DNA of 64,000 nucleotides from Paraburkholderia silvatlantica (GTDB lineage Bacteria > Pseudomonadota > Gammaproteobacteria > Burkholderiales > Burkholderiaceae). The stretch lies in the NCBI RefSeq assembly GCF_003096715.1, contig NZ_QEOL01000005.1, positions 62,001-126,000 on the forward strand, in the 5' to 3' direction. Position 1 is the first letter of the stretch. Each line of letters starts with the position of its first letter. Below the pieces are notes generated by a model, which was not told the origin of the DNA, did not search any database, and was given only the letters and a program-made list of their open reading frames with translations. Of the stretch, positions 54,174 through 63,248 are shown one piece after another. Position numbers and translations under genes: made by a program.

Positions 54174-55156
54174 GCCAGGTCTCCTTCGGCGCCGCCGCGT
54201 TTTGCCTGCAGGCGCAGGTAGACCACCGAGAATGCGAACAGGATGACGAGCATGATGAGCGAGACGGCGGCGGCTTCGCCGGGCCGCCCTAACCGGAAAC
54301 CGAGTTCGTAAAGGTACGTGACGAGAATATGCGTACTGTCGTCGGGGCCGCCTTGCGTCATCACCCAGATGATCGGGAACGAGTTGAACACGTAGATCAC
54401 GTTCAGCAGGATCGCCATGTTGATGAACGGCTTGAGCAGCGGCAGCGTGAGCTGGCGGAACTGTTGCCAGGCGCTCGCGCCATCGATGCGCGCGGCTTCG
54501 TAGATGTCGCCCGGCACCGAGGAAAGGCCGCCCAGCAGGATCGTGGTCGTGAAGGGGATCGACACGAGTATGCCCACGCAGATTTCCACCGGGAACGCAT
54601 ACTCGGGCGTCGCGAGCCAGTGGATCGGACCTGAGGTGAGGCCGAGGCGCTGCAGCGTGACATTGACCATGCCGTAGTCGTCGTTGAACGCCCAGCGCCA
54701 GACCACGGCCGTCATCGTGAGCGAGACGGACCACGGCAGCATGACGATCGTGCGCGCAACGCCGCGGCCGTAAAAGTCCTGGTTGAGCACGAGCGCGACC
54801 GGCACGGAAATGAGCACCGTGCCCACCACGACAAAGAATGTCCAGATCAGTGTGTTCCTCAGGGCGCTCATGAACACCGGATCGCCGAACACGTTATAGA
54901 AGTTCTGCAGGCCGCTGAAGTCGCGAATCTGCCCGAAGCGCGACACGTCGTGCAGCGACTGATACACGATGTTGAAGATCGGATAGCTGATGATGAAGAG
55001 CGCGAGCACGAGACTCGGCACGATCAGGAGCCAGGGCGCGCGGGGCGCGGATACGGCGCGGGGTAGTCGGCTCATGCGATTGCGTGCGCGTGATCGGTCG
55101 GGGGCATCGCCGGCCGGTGCGGTGGCGGGCGAGGGCTTCAGGGGACCCGTAGTCAT
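54170..55156 (-). CDS. Carbohydrate ABC transporter permease (MalF-like)
   Basis: 328 residues, six TM helices. EAA loop IYEAARIDGASAWQQFRQLTLPLLKP, and the N-terminal LLIVPSLVLALFIISYPIFNIVYQSL is family-typical. About 90 bp after the binding-protein gene. The long, Arg/Pro-rich N-terminus (about 40 residues) is not conserved, and ATG 55075 is an alternative start. Confidence 0.92.
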   Translation of the reverse strand: MTTGPLKPSPATAPAGDAPDRSRARNRMSRLPRAVSAPRAPWLLIVPSLVLALFIISYPIFNIVYQSLHDVSRFGQIRDFSGLQNFYNVFGDPVFMSALRNTLIWTFFVVVGTVLISVPVALVLNQDFYGRGVARTIVMLPWSVSLTMTAVVWRWAFNDDYGMVNVTLQRLGLTSGPIHWLATPEYAFPVEICVGILVSIPFTTTILLGGLSSVPGDIYEAARIDGASAWQQFRQLTLPLLKPFINMAILLNVIYVFNSFPIIWVMTQGGPDDSTHILVTYLYELGFRLGRPGEAAAVSLIMLVILFAFSVVYLRLQAKRGGAEGDLA

Positions 55157-55246
55157 GTCGAATCGTCAGTGCTTCGAAACGTCGGTTCTCAGGCGTTGCG
55201 GCGCGCGCCGGGAACTTCGGGCGCGCGCCGCTGCTGCCATTGAGGC

Positions 55247-56479
55247 TTACTTGCCAAGCGACTTGTTCGCTTCCGTGGCCGCCTGGTTCAGCGCATCGGC
55301 AGGCTTGGCCTTGCCGAGGTAGACCGACTGCATCGCGTTGGTCACGGCCTTTGCGGTGTCTTCCCAGCCCGTCACGGTCGGCGCGAACTTCGCATGCGGC
55401 AGCAGTGCGATGAAGGCTTGCGTGTCCGGATTCTGGAACGCCGGGTCGCTCGCTTCAGCCTTGGTGGTCGGCAGGAAGCCTTCCGTGCTCGTGAACTGCA
55501 CGCGCGGTTCCTTCGTGAACAGGAAGTCCAGGAACTTCCAGGCGCTCTGCTTCGCCTTGGAGTTCTTGAACATCATGATCGAGTCGGTCACCGCGTAGGT
55601 GGCGGGCGTCGTGGCTACCGGGATCGGGTCGATGCCGTACTTGATGTTCGGCGCCTCCTTCTGCAACTGCTTGGCGAGGAACGGCGCCGAGATCATCATC
55701 GCCACGCGGCCCTGCTTGAAGAGGTTCTGCACGTCTTCACGGCTGTAGCCCGTCACGCCCGGCTGAGTGAGACCTTCGTCGATCATCGTCTTGTAGAGCG
55801 TCGCGGCCTTCACGCCAGCCGGCGAGTTGAACGCCGCCTTGCCGTCCTTGCCCACCACTTCGCCGCCGTGGGTCCACAACGCGTAGTAGAAGTACACGTC
55901 GGTTTCGATTTCCTTGCCTTGCAGACCGAAGCCCGCAATGCCCTTCGCTTTCAGCTTCTTCGAGGCGTCGACCACGTCGTTCCAGGTCTTCGGACCGTTC
56001 GGATAGCCGACCGAAGCGAGCATGTCCTTGTTGTAGTAAAGCGCGCGCGCCGAAGCGGCGATCGGCAGGCCGTAGGTCTTGCCGTTGATTTGACCCGGAG
56101 CCAGGAACGGTCCGATGAAGCGGCCCTTGAAGTTCGCGTCCATGTACGGGTCGAGCGGCTCGGCAATGTCGTCCTTCACGAAGTCGAGGAGCCACCGCGT
56201 GCCGATGATCGCGAGGTCGGCGTTGGCGCCGCCGGAGATGTCCGTTTGCAGCTTCTGTTGCAGCGAGTCCCAGTTCACGTCTTCGATCTTGATCGTGACG
56301 CCGGGATTGGCGGCCTCGAACTGCTTGGCCATTTTCTCGAAGTACGGGGCCGTGGCGTCGCTGTAGTGGGCGACGGTCACGCGGACCGTATCGGCATGCG
56401 CCGCGGCGGTGATGCCGGCGAAGGCTAGCGCGACGGCGAGCTTGCCGAGCATGGTGGTTGCACGTGCCTGAAACGACAT
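55247..56479 (-). CDS. Carbohydrate ABC transporter substrate-binding protein
   Basis: 410 residues, family 1 extracellular solute-binding protein. Signal peptide 1-29 (FAGITAAAHA), then the KMAKQFEAANPGVTIKIEDVNWDSLQQKLQTDISGG block. The sugar is not predictable. The start ATG 56479 has AAGGAGAG four bases upstream. First gene of the minus-strand unit; the cognate ATPase lies on the plus strand after the divergent SDR gene. Confidence 0.93.
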   Translation of the reverse strand: MSFQARATTMLGKLAVALAFAGITAAAHADTVRVTVAHYSDATAPYFEKMAKQFEAANPGVTIKIEDVNWDSLQQKLQTDISGGANADLAIIGTRWLLDFVKDDIAEPLDPYMDANFKGRFIGPFLAPGQINGKTYGLPIAASARALYYNKDMLASVGYPNGPKTWNDVVDASKKLKAKGIAGFGLQGKEIETDVYFYYALWTHGGEVVGKDGKAAFNSPAGVKAATLYKTMIDEGLTQPGVTGYSREDVQNLFKQGRVAMMISAPFLAKQLQKEAPNIKYGIDPIPVATTPATYAVTDSIMMFKNSKAKQSAWKFLDFLFTKEPRVQFTSTEGFLPTTKAEASDPAFQNPDTQAFIALLPHAKFAPTVTGWEDTAKAVTNAMQSVYLGKAKPADALNQAATEANKSLGK

Positions 56480-56827
56480 TCGTTCTCTCCTTGTCGATGG
56501 GAATGGGCGCTTTAGCGCTTGGTCCCATCCCATGCGGGGTTGTTGTTGCTGGTGGTTGTTCCTGCTTATGCCGCCGCCTTGACCCGGCTGCTGGGTTGCG
56601 TTGTTTGAAAAAATCCTACAGGATGAAAAAAGCGTTGTCACCTGGTAATCTCGATATTGTTTCGAGTGCCGGAATTTGCATAACATGCTGTAAAACAGGG
56701 GAAATTCATGCACTGCAGCAGCGCGGTGCGGTCGGTATAAACCCGTATACGGGCAACCGCGCAGCATTCGTATGTAGGAAATTTTCAGGCTCTCCGGCAA
56801 GACTGGCGAGCCGCACGGAGAGTCGAC
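56480..56827. promoter_or_regulatory. Divergent control region of the sugar ABC/SDR genes
   Basis: 348 bp with no gene. It contains two direct TGAAAAAA repeats 18 bp apart (56606-56613, 56624-56631) around ATCCT-AC-AGGAT (56613-56624), and a perfect palindrome CCCGTATACGGG (56742-56753). These are candidate sites for the RpiR-type regulator encoded downstream. Confidence 0.55.
56788..56822 (+). promoter_or_regulatory. Alternative hairpins at the SDR ribosome-binding site
   Basis: CTCTCCG (56790-56796) can pair with CGGAGAG (56816-56822), the SDR ribosome-binding site. Alternatively GGCTC (56788-56792) pairs with GAGCC (56808-56812). The two structures exclude each other, so only one leaves the site open. 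Confidence 0.45.
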
Positions 56828-57610
56828 ATGAGCCGGGTGGTGCTGGTGACGGGCGCAAGCGGCGGTATAGGCCGCGCGCTGTGCAAACGGTTTCTCGAAG
56901 CGGGCGACACGGTGCTCGCGCTCGACCGCGCTGGGGAGGGCGTGCAACAACTCGCGGCGGAATTGAGCGACCCGCTTGCGGCGCGCCTCGAGCCGCTCGC
57001 CGCCGACGTGAGCGATCAGGCCGCCGTGACCGCAGCCGTGGCGCGCGGCGTGGCGGCGCGCGGCCCGGTGGAGGTGGCCGTGGCGAACGCAGGCGGCGCG
57101 CTCGGCACGACGCTCGCGCATACCGACGCCGCGAGCTGGCGGCGCGACATCGACCTGAACCTGAACGGCACCTACTACACGGTCGAAGCCGTGCGCGCTT
57201 CGATGATCGAGCGGCGGCGCGGCGCGCTCGTGCTGATCGGCTCGGTGAACGGCCTCTCGGCGCTCGGCCACCCCGCGTACAGCGCGGCGAAAGCGGGCCT
57301 CGTGAGCTACACGAAGGCGCTCGCCATGGAGCTGGGCCCACACGGCATACGCGCGAACATCGTTTGCCCCGGCACGGTAAAGACGCCCGCGTGGCGCGCA
57401 CGTGTCGAGCAGCATCCGAAGATCTTCGAAGAACTCAGCAAATGGTATCCGCTCGGCGACGTGGCCACACCCGAGGACATCGCCGACGCCGTGCAGTTTC
57501 TCGCCTCGCCGCAGGCGCGCGTGATCACGGGCGTGGCGCTGCCCGTGGACGCGGGCCTCATGGCGGGCAACCGGATGATGGCGAACGAGCTGACGCTCGA
57601 TCCGTTCTGA
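56828..57610 (+). CDS. SDR-family oxidoreductase
   Basis: 260 residues, classical SDR. TGASGGIG at 8-15, NAG at 87-89, and catalytic Ser139, Tyr151 and Lys155 (YSAAK). Position in a sugar-uptake locus suggests a polyol or sugar dehydrogenase (inference). GGAGAG lies five bases before the ATG within a possible hairpin. Confidence 0.92.
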   Translation: MSRVVLVTGASGGIGRALCKRFLEAGDTVLALDRAGEGVQQLAAELSDPLAARLEPLAADVSDQAAVTAAVARGVAARGPVEVAVANAGGALGTTLAHTDAASWRRDIDLNLNGTYYTVEAVRASMIERRRGALVLIGSVNGLSALGHPAYSAAKAGLVSYTKALAMELGPHGIRANIVCPGTVKTPAWRARVEQHPKIFEELSKWYPLGDVATPEDIADAVQFLASPQARVITGVALPVDAGLMAGNRMMANELTLDPF

Positions 57611-57671
57611 GGCGCGCACGCGGCGCCTTGACCTGGTCAGACCTGAAAGACTTCACGCAAACGAGGAAAGC

Positions 57672-58733
57672 ATGGCAGCGGTACAACTGAACGGCATCTA
57701 CAAGCGCTATGGCGAGACCCAGGTCGTGCACGGCGTCGACCTCGACATCGAAGACGGCGAATTCGTCGTGCTCGTCGGCCCTTCGGGTTGCGGCAAGACC
57801 ACGGTGATGCGCATGATCGCCGGCCTCGAAGACATCACCGGCGGCGACCTCACCATCGGCGGAACGCGTGCGAACGCACTGCCGCCGCAGCAGCGCAACA
57901 TCTCGATGGTGTTCCAGAGCTACGCGCTCTATCCGCATCTCTCGGTGTACGACAACATCGCGTTCGGTCCGCGCATTCGCAAGGAGCGCGAGGACGGTTT
58001 CAAGCCGCGCATCGAAGCCGCCGCGAAAATGCTCAACCTGTCGAGCTACCTGGAGCGCCTGCCGCGCGCGCTTTCGGGCGGCCAGCGCCAGCGCGTCGCC
58101 ATGGGCCGCGCCGTGGTGCGCGAGCCCGCGCTGTTCCTCTTCGACGAGCCGCTCTCGAACCTCGACGCCAAGCTGCGCGTGCAGATGCGCACCGAGATCA
58201 AGGCGCTGCACCAGCGTCTGCGCAACACGGTGGTGTATGTCACGCACGACCAGATCGAGGCGATGACGATGGCCGACCGCATCGTCGTGATGAACGCGGG
58301 GCGTATCGAACAGATCGGGCGCCCGCTCGACCTTTACGACAAACCGGGCAACCTGTTCGTGGCGAGCTTCCTGGGCTCGCCTTCGATGAACTTCGCCGAG
58401 GGCACGGTGATGAGCGACGCGCGCGGCACGGCGCTCGTGCTGGAAGGCGGCGTGCGTATTGCCCTGCCGGAGGGCAAGGCCCAGGCGGGCGCGCGCGTGA
58501 CGCTCGGCGTGCGGCCCGAGCACATCGAGGCGGGCGGCGACGTGCCGTTCAGCGTCGACGTGATCGAGCCGACTGGCGCGGAGACCCACTTGTACGGGAA
58601 AATAGGCGAGACGACATGGTGCGTCACCACGCGCGCGCGCCCCGACGTTGCTCCGGGCCAGCGCATGACGCTAGGTTTGCCTTTGGCGCACCTGCATCTG
58701 TTCGATACTGAAAGCGGCAAGCGGCTCGATTGA
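57672..58733 (+). CDS. Carbohydrate ABC transporter ATPase (MalK/UgpC-like)
   Basis: 353 residues. Walker A GPSGCGKTT, Q-loop MVFQSYALYPHLSVYDN, signature LSGGQRQR, Walker B LFLFDEPLSNLDAKL, H-loop VYVTHDQIEAMT, then an OB-like C-terminal domain with GVRPEHIEAGGDVPFSVDVIEPTGAETHLYG. The MalK-like C-terminus matches the binding protein and permeases on the minus strand, completing the importer. Confidence 0.94.
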   Translation: MAAVQLNGIYKRYGETQVVHGVDLDIEDGEFVVLVGPSGCGKTTVMRMIAGLEDITGGDLTIGGTRANALPPQQRNISMVFQSYALYPHLSVYDNIAFGPRIRKEREDGFKPRIEAAAKMLNLSSYLERLPRALSGGQRQRVAMGRAVVREPALFLFDEPLSNLDAKLRVQMRTEIKALHQRLRNTVVYVTHDQIEAMTMADRIVVMNAGRIEQIGRPLDLYDKPGNLFVASFLGSPSMNFAEGTVMSDARGTALVLEGGVRIALPEGKAQAGARVTLGVRPEHIEAGGDVPFSVDVIEPTGAETHLYGKIGETTWCVTTRARPDVAPGQRMTLGLPLAHLHLFDTESGKRLD

Positions 58734-58794
58734 AGCGGAAGCACGCATCGAAACTGGATAGCGGGCGCCTCGTATCTTCCACGGGAAAAACAGC

Positions 58795-59709
58795 TTGCCG
58801 GTCTCCAACCTGATCCATCACATCCGCAACGTCGCGGAGTCGCTGCGTCCCGCCGAGCGCAAGGTCGCGGAGATGGTGCTTGCCGACATCGACTTCGCCA
58901 TGCGCGCGAGCATCACCGAACTCGCGTTGCGCGCGGACGTGTCCGAGCCCTCCGTTACGCGCTTTTGCCGCGCGGTGGGCGCGCACGGCCTGCGGGACTT
59001 CAAGATGCGGCTCGCGCAGAGTGCGGCGGGCAACGTGCCCTTCGCGCTCGCCACGGAGATGACGGGCGGCGAGGCGAGCGGCGCCGGTTGGGCCGGCGAA
59101 GTCGGCACCCTGCTCGACAAGGTGACGGAGTCGGTCGTGCAAGGCGTGACCCACGCGCGCGCCTCGCTCGATACGGCTGTGTTCGAGGCGGCCGTCGCGG
59201 CGCTTTCCAGCGCGCGTCGTGTGTACTTTTTCGGCGTGGGCGCGGGTTCGGGGCTCGTCGCGCAAGACGCGGCGCTGCGCCTGCTGCGGCTCGACATCGC
59301 CGCGAGCGCGTTCACGGATGCCCATTTGCAGCGCCTTTACGCTGCGCTGCTCGAACCGGGCGACGTGGCGTTTGCGATCTCGCAGTCGGGGCGCAGCGTG
59401 GAAGTGAACGAGAGCATCCAGATCGCCAAGGAGCGCGGCGCGACGACCATCGCGCTCACGAGTGCGGGCTCGCGTCTCGCGTGGGTGGTGGATATTCCGC
59501 TCTTGCTGCGCGTGCCTGCCGCGAGCGATGCGCACGCGCCTGCCGTGGTGCGTATCGCGCATCTCGCGGTGCTCGATGCGCTCGCGCTGGGCGTGTCGCT
59601 CGGGCTCGGGCCCAAGGCGCTCGCCAAAATGCGCGACGCGCAGGCGCGCAGCGATGGCGCACCCGACGATACTTCCTCCACGGTTGGCACGCCCGAGGAC
59701 GGGCGTTGA
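58795..59709 (+). CDS. MurR/RpiR-family transcriptional regulator
   Basis: 304 residues. N-terminal RpiR HTH (LIHHIRNVAESLRPAERKVAEMVLADIDFAMRASI then VSEPSVTRFCRAVG) and a C-terminal SIS sugar-phosphate-binding domain (ARRVYFFGVGAGSGLVAQDAALRL; AISQSGRSVEVNESIQIAKERG). The start is TTG 58795, since no ATG or GTG precedes the HTH in frame. Last gene of the plus-strand SDR/ATPase unit; likely controls the sugar genes. Confidence 0.9.
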   Translation: MPVSNLIHHIRNVAESLRPAERKVAEMVLADIDFAMRASITELALRADVSEPSVTRFCRAVGAHGLRDFKMRLAQSAAGNVPFALATEMTGGEASGAGWAGEVGTLLDKVTESVVQGVTHARASLDTAVFEAAVAALSSARRVYFFGVGAGSGLVAQDAALRLLRLDIAASAFTDAHLQRLYAALLEPGDVAFAISQSGRSVEVNESIQIAKERGATTIALTSAGSRLAWVVDIPLLLRVPAASDAHAPAVVRIAHLAVLDALALGVSLGLGPKALAKMRDAQARSDGAPDDTSSTVGTPEDGR

Positions 59710-59712
59710 CGC

Positions 59713-61164
59713 TTACGCAGACGCAGCGCCTTCGCGCCGTTTCAGCCGCACTGGCATCGTATCCGGCACCATCGTGAACGCCTGCACTTCCTGGATCTTC
59801 GCGGGATCGATCGCCAGTTCGATCGTGAACGACTGCATCAGCATCGAGAGCGCGAGGCGCATTTCCACGGTCGCGAGATGGCGGCCTGGACACACGCGCG
59901 GCCCTGCGCCGAACTGCAGATAAGCGCGCACGTCATGGGCTTTTCCATCATCGGCTTCGCGTTCGCCGCGCTTCATCCAGCGCCACGGGTCGTAGCGCTG
60001 CGGATCGGCAAAATGCTTCGCGTCGAGCATGGCGGGACGCGCGACGAAGAACATGCGCGTGCCCTTGGGCAGCGCCACGTTGTCCACCACCACGTCTTCC
60101 AGCGGCTCGAACGAATGCACGGACGCGACCGGCCGCAGACGTGTGGCTTCGATGCAGATCGCCTCGAAAATATCGAGGTCTTTCAACGTCGCGTAGTCGG
60201 GGCATACCGTCGAATTGCCGAGCACGCGTGAGGCTTCGTCGCCGAGATGCTGCTGCAGGGCCGTGTCCGCGGCGAGGTAGGGCAGCGTCCACGCGATGGA
60301 ATCGGCGGTCGTGTCTTCGCCCGCGATCAGGAGCGTGAGCACGTTGGCACGGATCTGCGCATCGCTGATGGTTGCTTCGCCGCCGGGCGCCTGCTGTTGC
60401 ACGAGCATCGCCTCGAGCAGATTGCGCGGCGTTTCCGATGGCTCGTCGCGCATGCGCTCGCGGGCGCGCGCCATCATCGCGTTCACGTAGCGGTGCACTT
60501 CCTCGAGCGAGCGCTCGAGCTTGCGGTCCGCCGGCAGCTTGACATATCGCCAGTACGGAAAGAGCGCATTGGTGCGCCTCATGACGCCCGGCAAGATGCG
60601 CTCCAGATGCTCCTGAATCACGCCGTGGTCGCGCTCGAGCGTGCGCGGATCTTCGCCGAACGCCAGCGCGCTCGTCACGTCCACGGTGTAGCGCTTGAGA
60701 TCGTCGGTCATCTCGACGGTTTCGCCGCGCTCGGCCGCGCGTTGCCAGCGGGTGTGAAGTCGCTGCGTGATATCCGCCAGCGTGGGGTAGAACGCCTTGA
60801 TGTTGGGAATCGAGAGCGCCTGCATCACGAGCTTGCGCTGCGGTTCCCACGCAACGCCCTCGGCCGAAAACAGCCCGTTGAAACCCATCTCCTCGAACAC
60901 GGCTTCGATCGGCTGATAGCGGCGGAAGCGATGCGGGCGCTCGCGCATGATCTGCTGGATCAACTCGGTGTCGGTCCAGATCGTGATGGGGATGCCGCCC
61001 ACCTGGAAGCGGTAGGGCGCGCCGAGTTCGGCGGCCCATTGCTCGAGGATCAAATGCAGACGCGGCGGCGAAAGCTGCAGCAGATTGCCCAGCAGCGGCA
61101 GGCCGCGCGGACAGGGCAGGTCGGCGATCTGGCGCAGCGTTGGTCCGGTCGATGCCGTGCTCAT
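59713..61164 (-). CDS. Cytochrome P450
   Basis: 483 residues, heme-thiolate monooxygenase. I-helix AGEDTTADS, ExxR in EATRLRPVASVHSFEP, and heme-binding FGAGPRVCPGRHLA with Cys425. Length and N-terminus (LPLLGNLLQLSPPRLHLILEQW) resemble the P450-BM3/CYP102-like or plant-like soluble class. No ferredoxin or reductase gene adjoins, so redox partners are elsewhere. Substrate unknown. It converges with the RpiR gene, 3 bp apart. Confidence 0.93.
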   Translation of the reverse strand: MSTASTGPTLRQIADLPCPRGLPLLGNLLQLSPPRLHLILEQWAAELGAPYRFQVGGIPITIWTDTELIQQIMRERPHRFRRYQPIEAVFEEMGFNGLFSAEGVAWEPQRKLVMQALSIPNIKAFYPTLADITQRLHTRWQRAAERGETVEMTDDLKRYTVDVTSALAFGEDPRTLERDHGVIQEHLERILPGVMRRTNALFPYWRYVKLPADRKLERSLEEVHRYVNAMMARARERMRDEPSETPRNLLEAMLVQQQAPGGEATISDAQIRANVLTLLIAGEDTTADSIAWTLPYLAADTALQQHLGDEASRVLGNSTVCPDYATLKDLDIFEAICIEATRLRPVASVHSFEPLEDVVVDNVALPKGTRMFFVARPAMLDAKHFADPQRYDPWRWMKRGEREADDGKAHDVRAYLQFGAGPRVCPGRHLATVEMRLALSMLMQSFTIELAIDPAKIQEVQAFTMVPDTMPVRLKRREGAASA

Positions 61165-61213
61165 GTGCAGGTTCTCATAAGGGGAATCGTTTTATATCGC
61201 ACGCGAAAGGCGC

Positions 61214-62092
61214 TCATAGCGGCGCGGCCGCCGCGCCTTCCATGTAGCCGAAGCGCCGCGACAGGCGCTGTGCGGCGGCGATCAACAGTTGCGCCGCCGT
61301 GCCTTCGCGCGCGATGTCGAGGCTGCCCGAAGGGCCCATCACTGCGAGCACGAGGCATACGCTGCCGGTGTGGTCGAACACGGGCGCCGTCACGGTACTG
61401 ATGCCGGGAATGGGTTTGTCCAGCGCCGTGTCCACGCCTTCGGCGCGAATCGCGGCGAGCCGCGCGTGGTAGGCGGGCGTGGCGCCTTCGCGCGGCTTCG
61501 CGCCCGCAAGCCGCAGTTCGTCCTGGGCGAGGAGGGCGGCGCGCACATCGTCGTCGACCCATGCGGCGAACACGCGTCCGATCGACGTGTTCACGAGCGA
61601 CATCACCGTGCCGGGGCGCAGGCTCACGTGCAGCGGCAGCGCCGATTCTTCGAGACGCACGACGGTCGGGCCGAGCGGCCCCGGCACCGCGAGCGCGACG
61701 CTCATCGCGGTGGCGGCGGCGAGGCCCGCCAGCTCGGCGTCGGCTTCGCGAACCGGCGAAAGACGCGCAAGGCCGATCAGGCCGAGTTCGAGACTGAGCG
61801 GTCCCGCTTCGTAGCGGCCCGCCGCGTCGCGCGCGAGCAGGCCGATCTTCTGCAGGCTCACGAGGTGCGGGAAGGCCTTGGCGGGCGCCATTCCCGCGGC
61901 GGCGGCGAGATCGCGCAACGGCAGGGGCGTGCCCGCCGCGACGAGCGCGGCGAGCAGTTCGCCCGTGACATCGAGCGACTGGATGCCGCGTTGCGGCTTG
62001 CCGGCTTCGGCGTTGGCCACGGCGTCTGGGCGCACGGCTTCGGTCGTCTCGCCGGAGCCGTCGCGCGGCGGCCTGGAGCTTACTCGGGGCAT
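61214..62092 (-). CDS. IclR-family transcriptional regulator (copy 1)
   Basis: 292 residues. N-terminal wHTH (IQSLDVTGELLAALVAAGTPLPLRDLAAAAGMAPAKAFPHLVSLQ) and C-terminal ligand-binding GAF-like domain. The start ATG 62092 lies within the 3' end of copy 2 (13-bp overlap). Very similar in layout to its neighbour, so a tandem duplication. Ligand unknown. Confidence 0.88.
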   Translation of the reverse strand: MPRVSSRPPRDGSGETTEAVRPDAVANAEAGKPQRGIQSLDVTGELLAALVAAGTPLPLRDLAAAAGMAPAKAFPHLVSLQKIGLLARDAAGRYEAGPLSLELGLIGLARLSPVREADAELAGLAAATAMSVALAVPGPLGPTVVRLEESALPLHVSLRPGTVMSLVNTSIGRVFAAWVDDDVRAALLAQDELRLAGAKPREGATPAYHARLAAIRAEGVDTALDKPIPGISTVTAPVFDHTGSVCLVLAVMGPSGSLDIAREGTAAQLLIAAAQRLSRRFGYMEGAAAAPL

Positions 62093-62964
62093 GTCGGTGT
62101 CGATGTCGATGTCGATGAAAAGGCGGCGGCAGTGATTTCGGCAGCAGCGTCGCGCAGCGCGCGCACGACCGCGCCGTTCGCGCGCACGTCGAGCACCCCG
62201 CTCGCGCCGATGGCGGTGAGCGTGAGCCTCGGTTCGCGCCCAGGGCCGAGCACGGGCACGCAGACGCTGCTCACGCCGGGGCTGGGCGCGTCGACGGCGA
62301 GTTCGTAGCCGCGCGCGCGGATGGTGTCGAGCGAGGCGAGGAAGGCGGCATCGGGCGTGCGTTCCTGGGGCGCGCCGGCGGCACTGGCCATGTGGCTGGT
62401 GCCGCGCCACACCGGCTGCGCGGTTTGCGCGGCCCAAGCGGCTTCGAGCGCCTCTGGCCCGAGGAAGGCGCAGAACACGCGGCCCGTGGCCGTGGCCCGC
62501 AGCGACATCACCGTGCCGACATGCAGGTTCACGTGCAGCGGCAGGCTTGCGTGCTCGTAGCGCACGATCGTCGGCCCCTGCGGCCCGCCAATGCACAGCG
62601 CGACGCTGCAGTTGAGCGCCTGTGCGAGCGCCGCTGCGCGCGGCACGGCCTCGCGCAGCGCGGGTTGTTGCGCGAGATGCAGCAGGCCGAGGCGCAGCGC
62701 GAGCGGGCCCGGCTCATAGCGCCCCGAAAGCGCATCGCGCTTGATGAGCCCGAGGCGCGTCAGGCTCACGAGATAGGCGTGCGCCTGGCTCGACGGAATG
62801 TCGCCGCTCGCCGCGAGGTCGGTCGCGCCAAGCGGCGCGCGCGCGTCGGCGAGGGCGCGCAGCAGGCGTCCGCCCACCTCCACGCTCTGGATGCCGCGCT
62901 GCGTGCGGGCCGCTGTCGCGCTGCTTTCCGGCGCGGACGCGGCGCTGTCGTTGCGACGTCTCAT
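62080..62964 (-). CDS. IclR-family transcriptional regulator (copy 2)
   Basis: 294 residues. HTH IQSVEVGGRLLRALADARAPLGATDLAASGDIPSSQAHAYLVSLT, then the effector domain, whose block GPTIVRYEHASLPLHVNLHVGTVMSL aligns with copy 1. C-terminal STSTSTPTCPE derives from GTCGAT hexamer repeats. The start ATG 62964 begins MRRRND; longer in-frame readings upstream are not family-like. Divergent from the metallo-hydrolase gene it may regulate. Confidence 0.88.
   Translation of the reverse strand: MRRRNDSAASAPESSATAARTQRGIQSVEVGGRLLRALADARAPLGATDLAASGDIPSSQAHAYLVSLTRLGLIKRDALSGRYEPGPLALRLGLLHLAQQPALREAVPRAAALAQALNCSVALCIGGPQGPTIVRYEHASLPLHVNLHVGTVMSLRATATGRVFCAFLGPEALEAAWAAQTAQPVWRGTSHMASAAGAPQERTPDAAFLASLDTIRARGYELAVDAPSPGVSSVCVPVLGPGREPRLTLTAIGASGVLDVRANGAVVRALRDAAAEITAAAFSSTSTSTPTCPE
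62093..62116. repeat. Hexamer repeat GTCGAT at the IclR overlap
   Basis: GTCGGT (62093-62098) followed by three exact GTCGAT units, encoding the Ser-Thr tail of IclR copy 2. Confidence 0.9.
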
Positions 62965-63063
62965 TGCGCTTTTCTCTGGCTGAAAAAGGGTCCATGTTAA
63001 CTGAACGGCGGCAGCCGTTGGCAATCGCCCCGGCTGTGGCGCGCCTCGGATAGAAATTAATCT

Positions 63064-63111
63064 ATAGCAATGTAATTCGCTATTGACAAATAAAAACGAG
63101 GGGACCATGAT
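63064..63111 (+). promoter_or_regulatory. Candidate promoter of MBL-fold gene with inverted repeat
   Basis: Consensus TTGACA (63083-63088), 17-bp spacer, CATGAT (63106-63111). ATAGC (63064-63068) faces GCTAT (63079-63083) over the -35 edge, a possible IclR site. Confidence 0.5.
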
Positions 63112-63248
63112 GGCCTCACCCCGGCACAACAGCGGTCCATTTCAACTTCAAACGGGGCGAGACAATCCGGGCTGGTGCCCAATGCGCCCGGCCCGCGCGC
63201 GCTTCGCCCTGCCCCGGCTTCAAGAGCCCCTCGATACGGAGACTCAAC

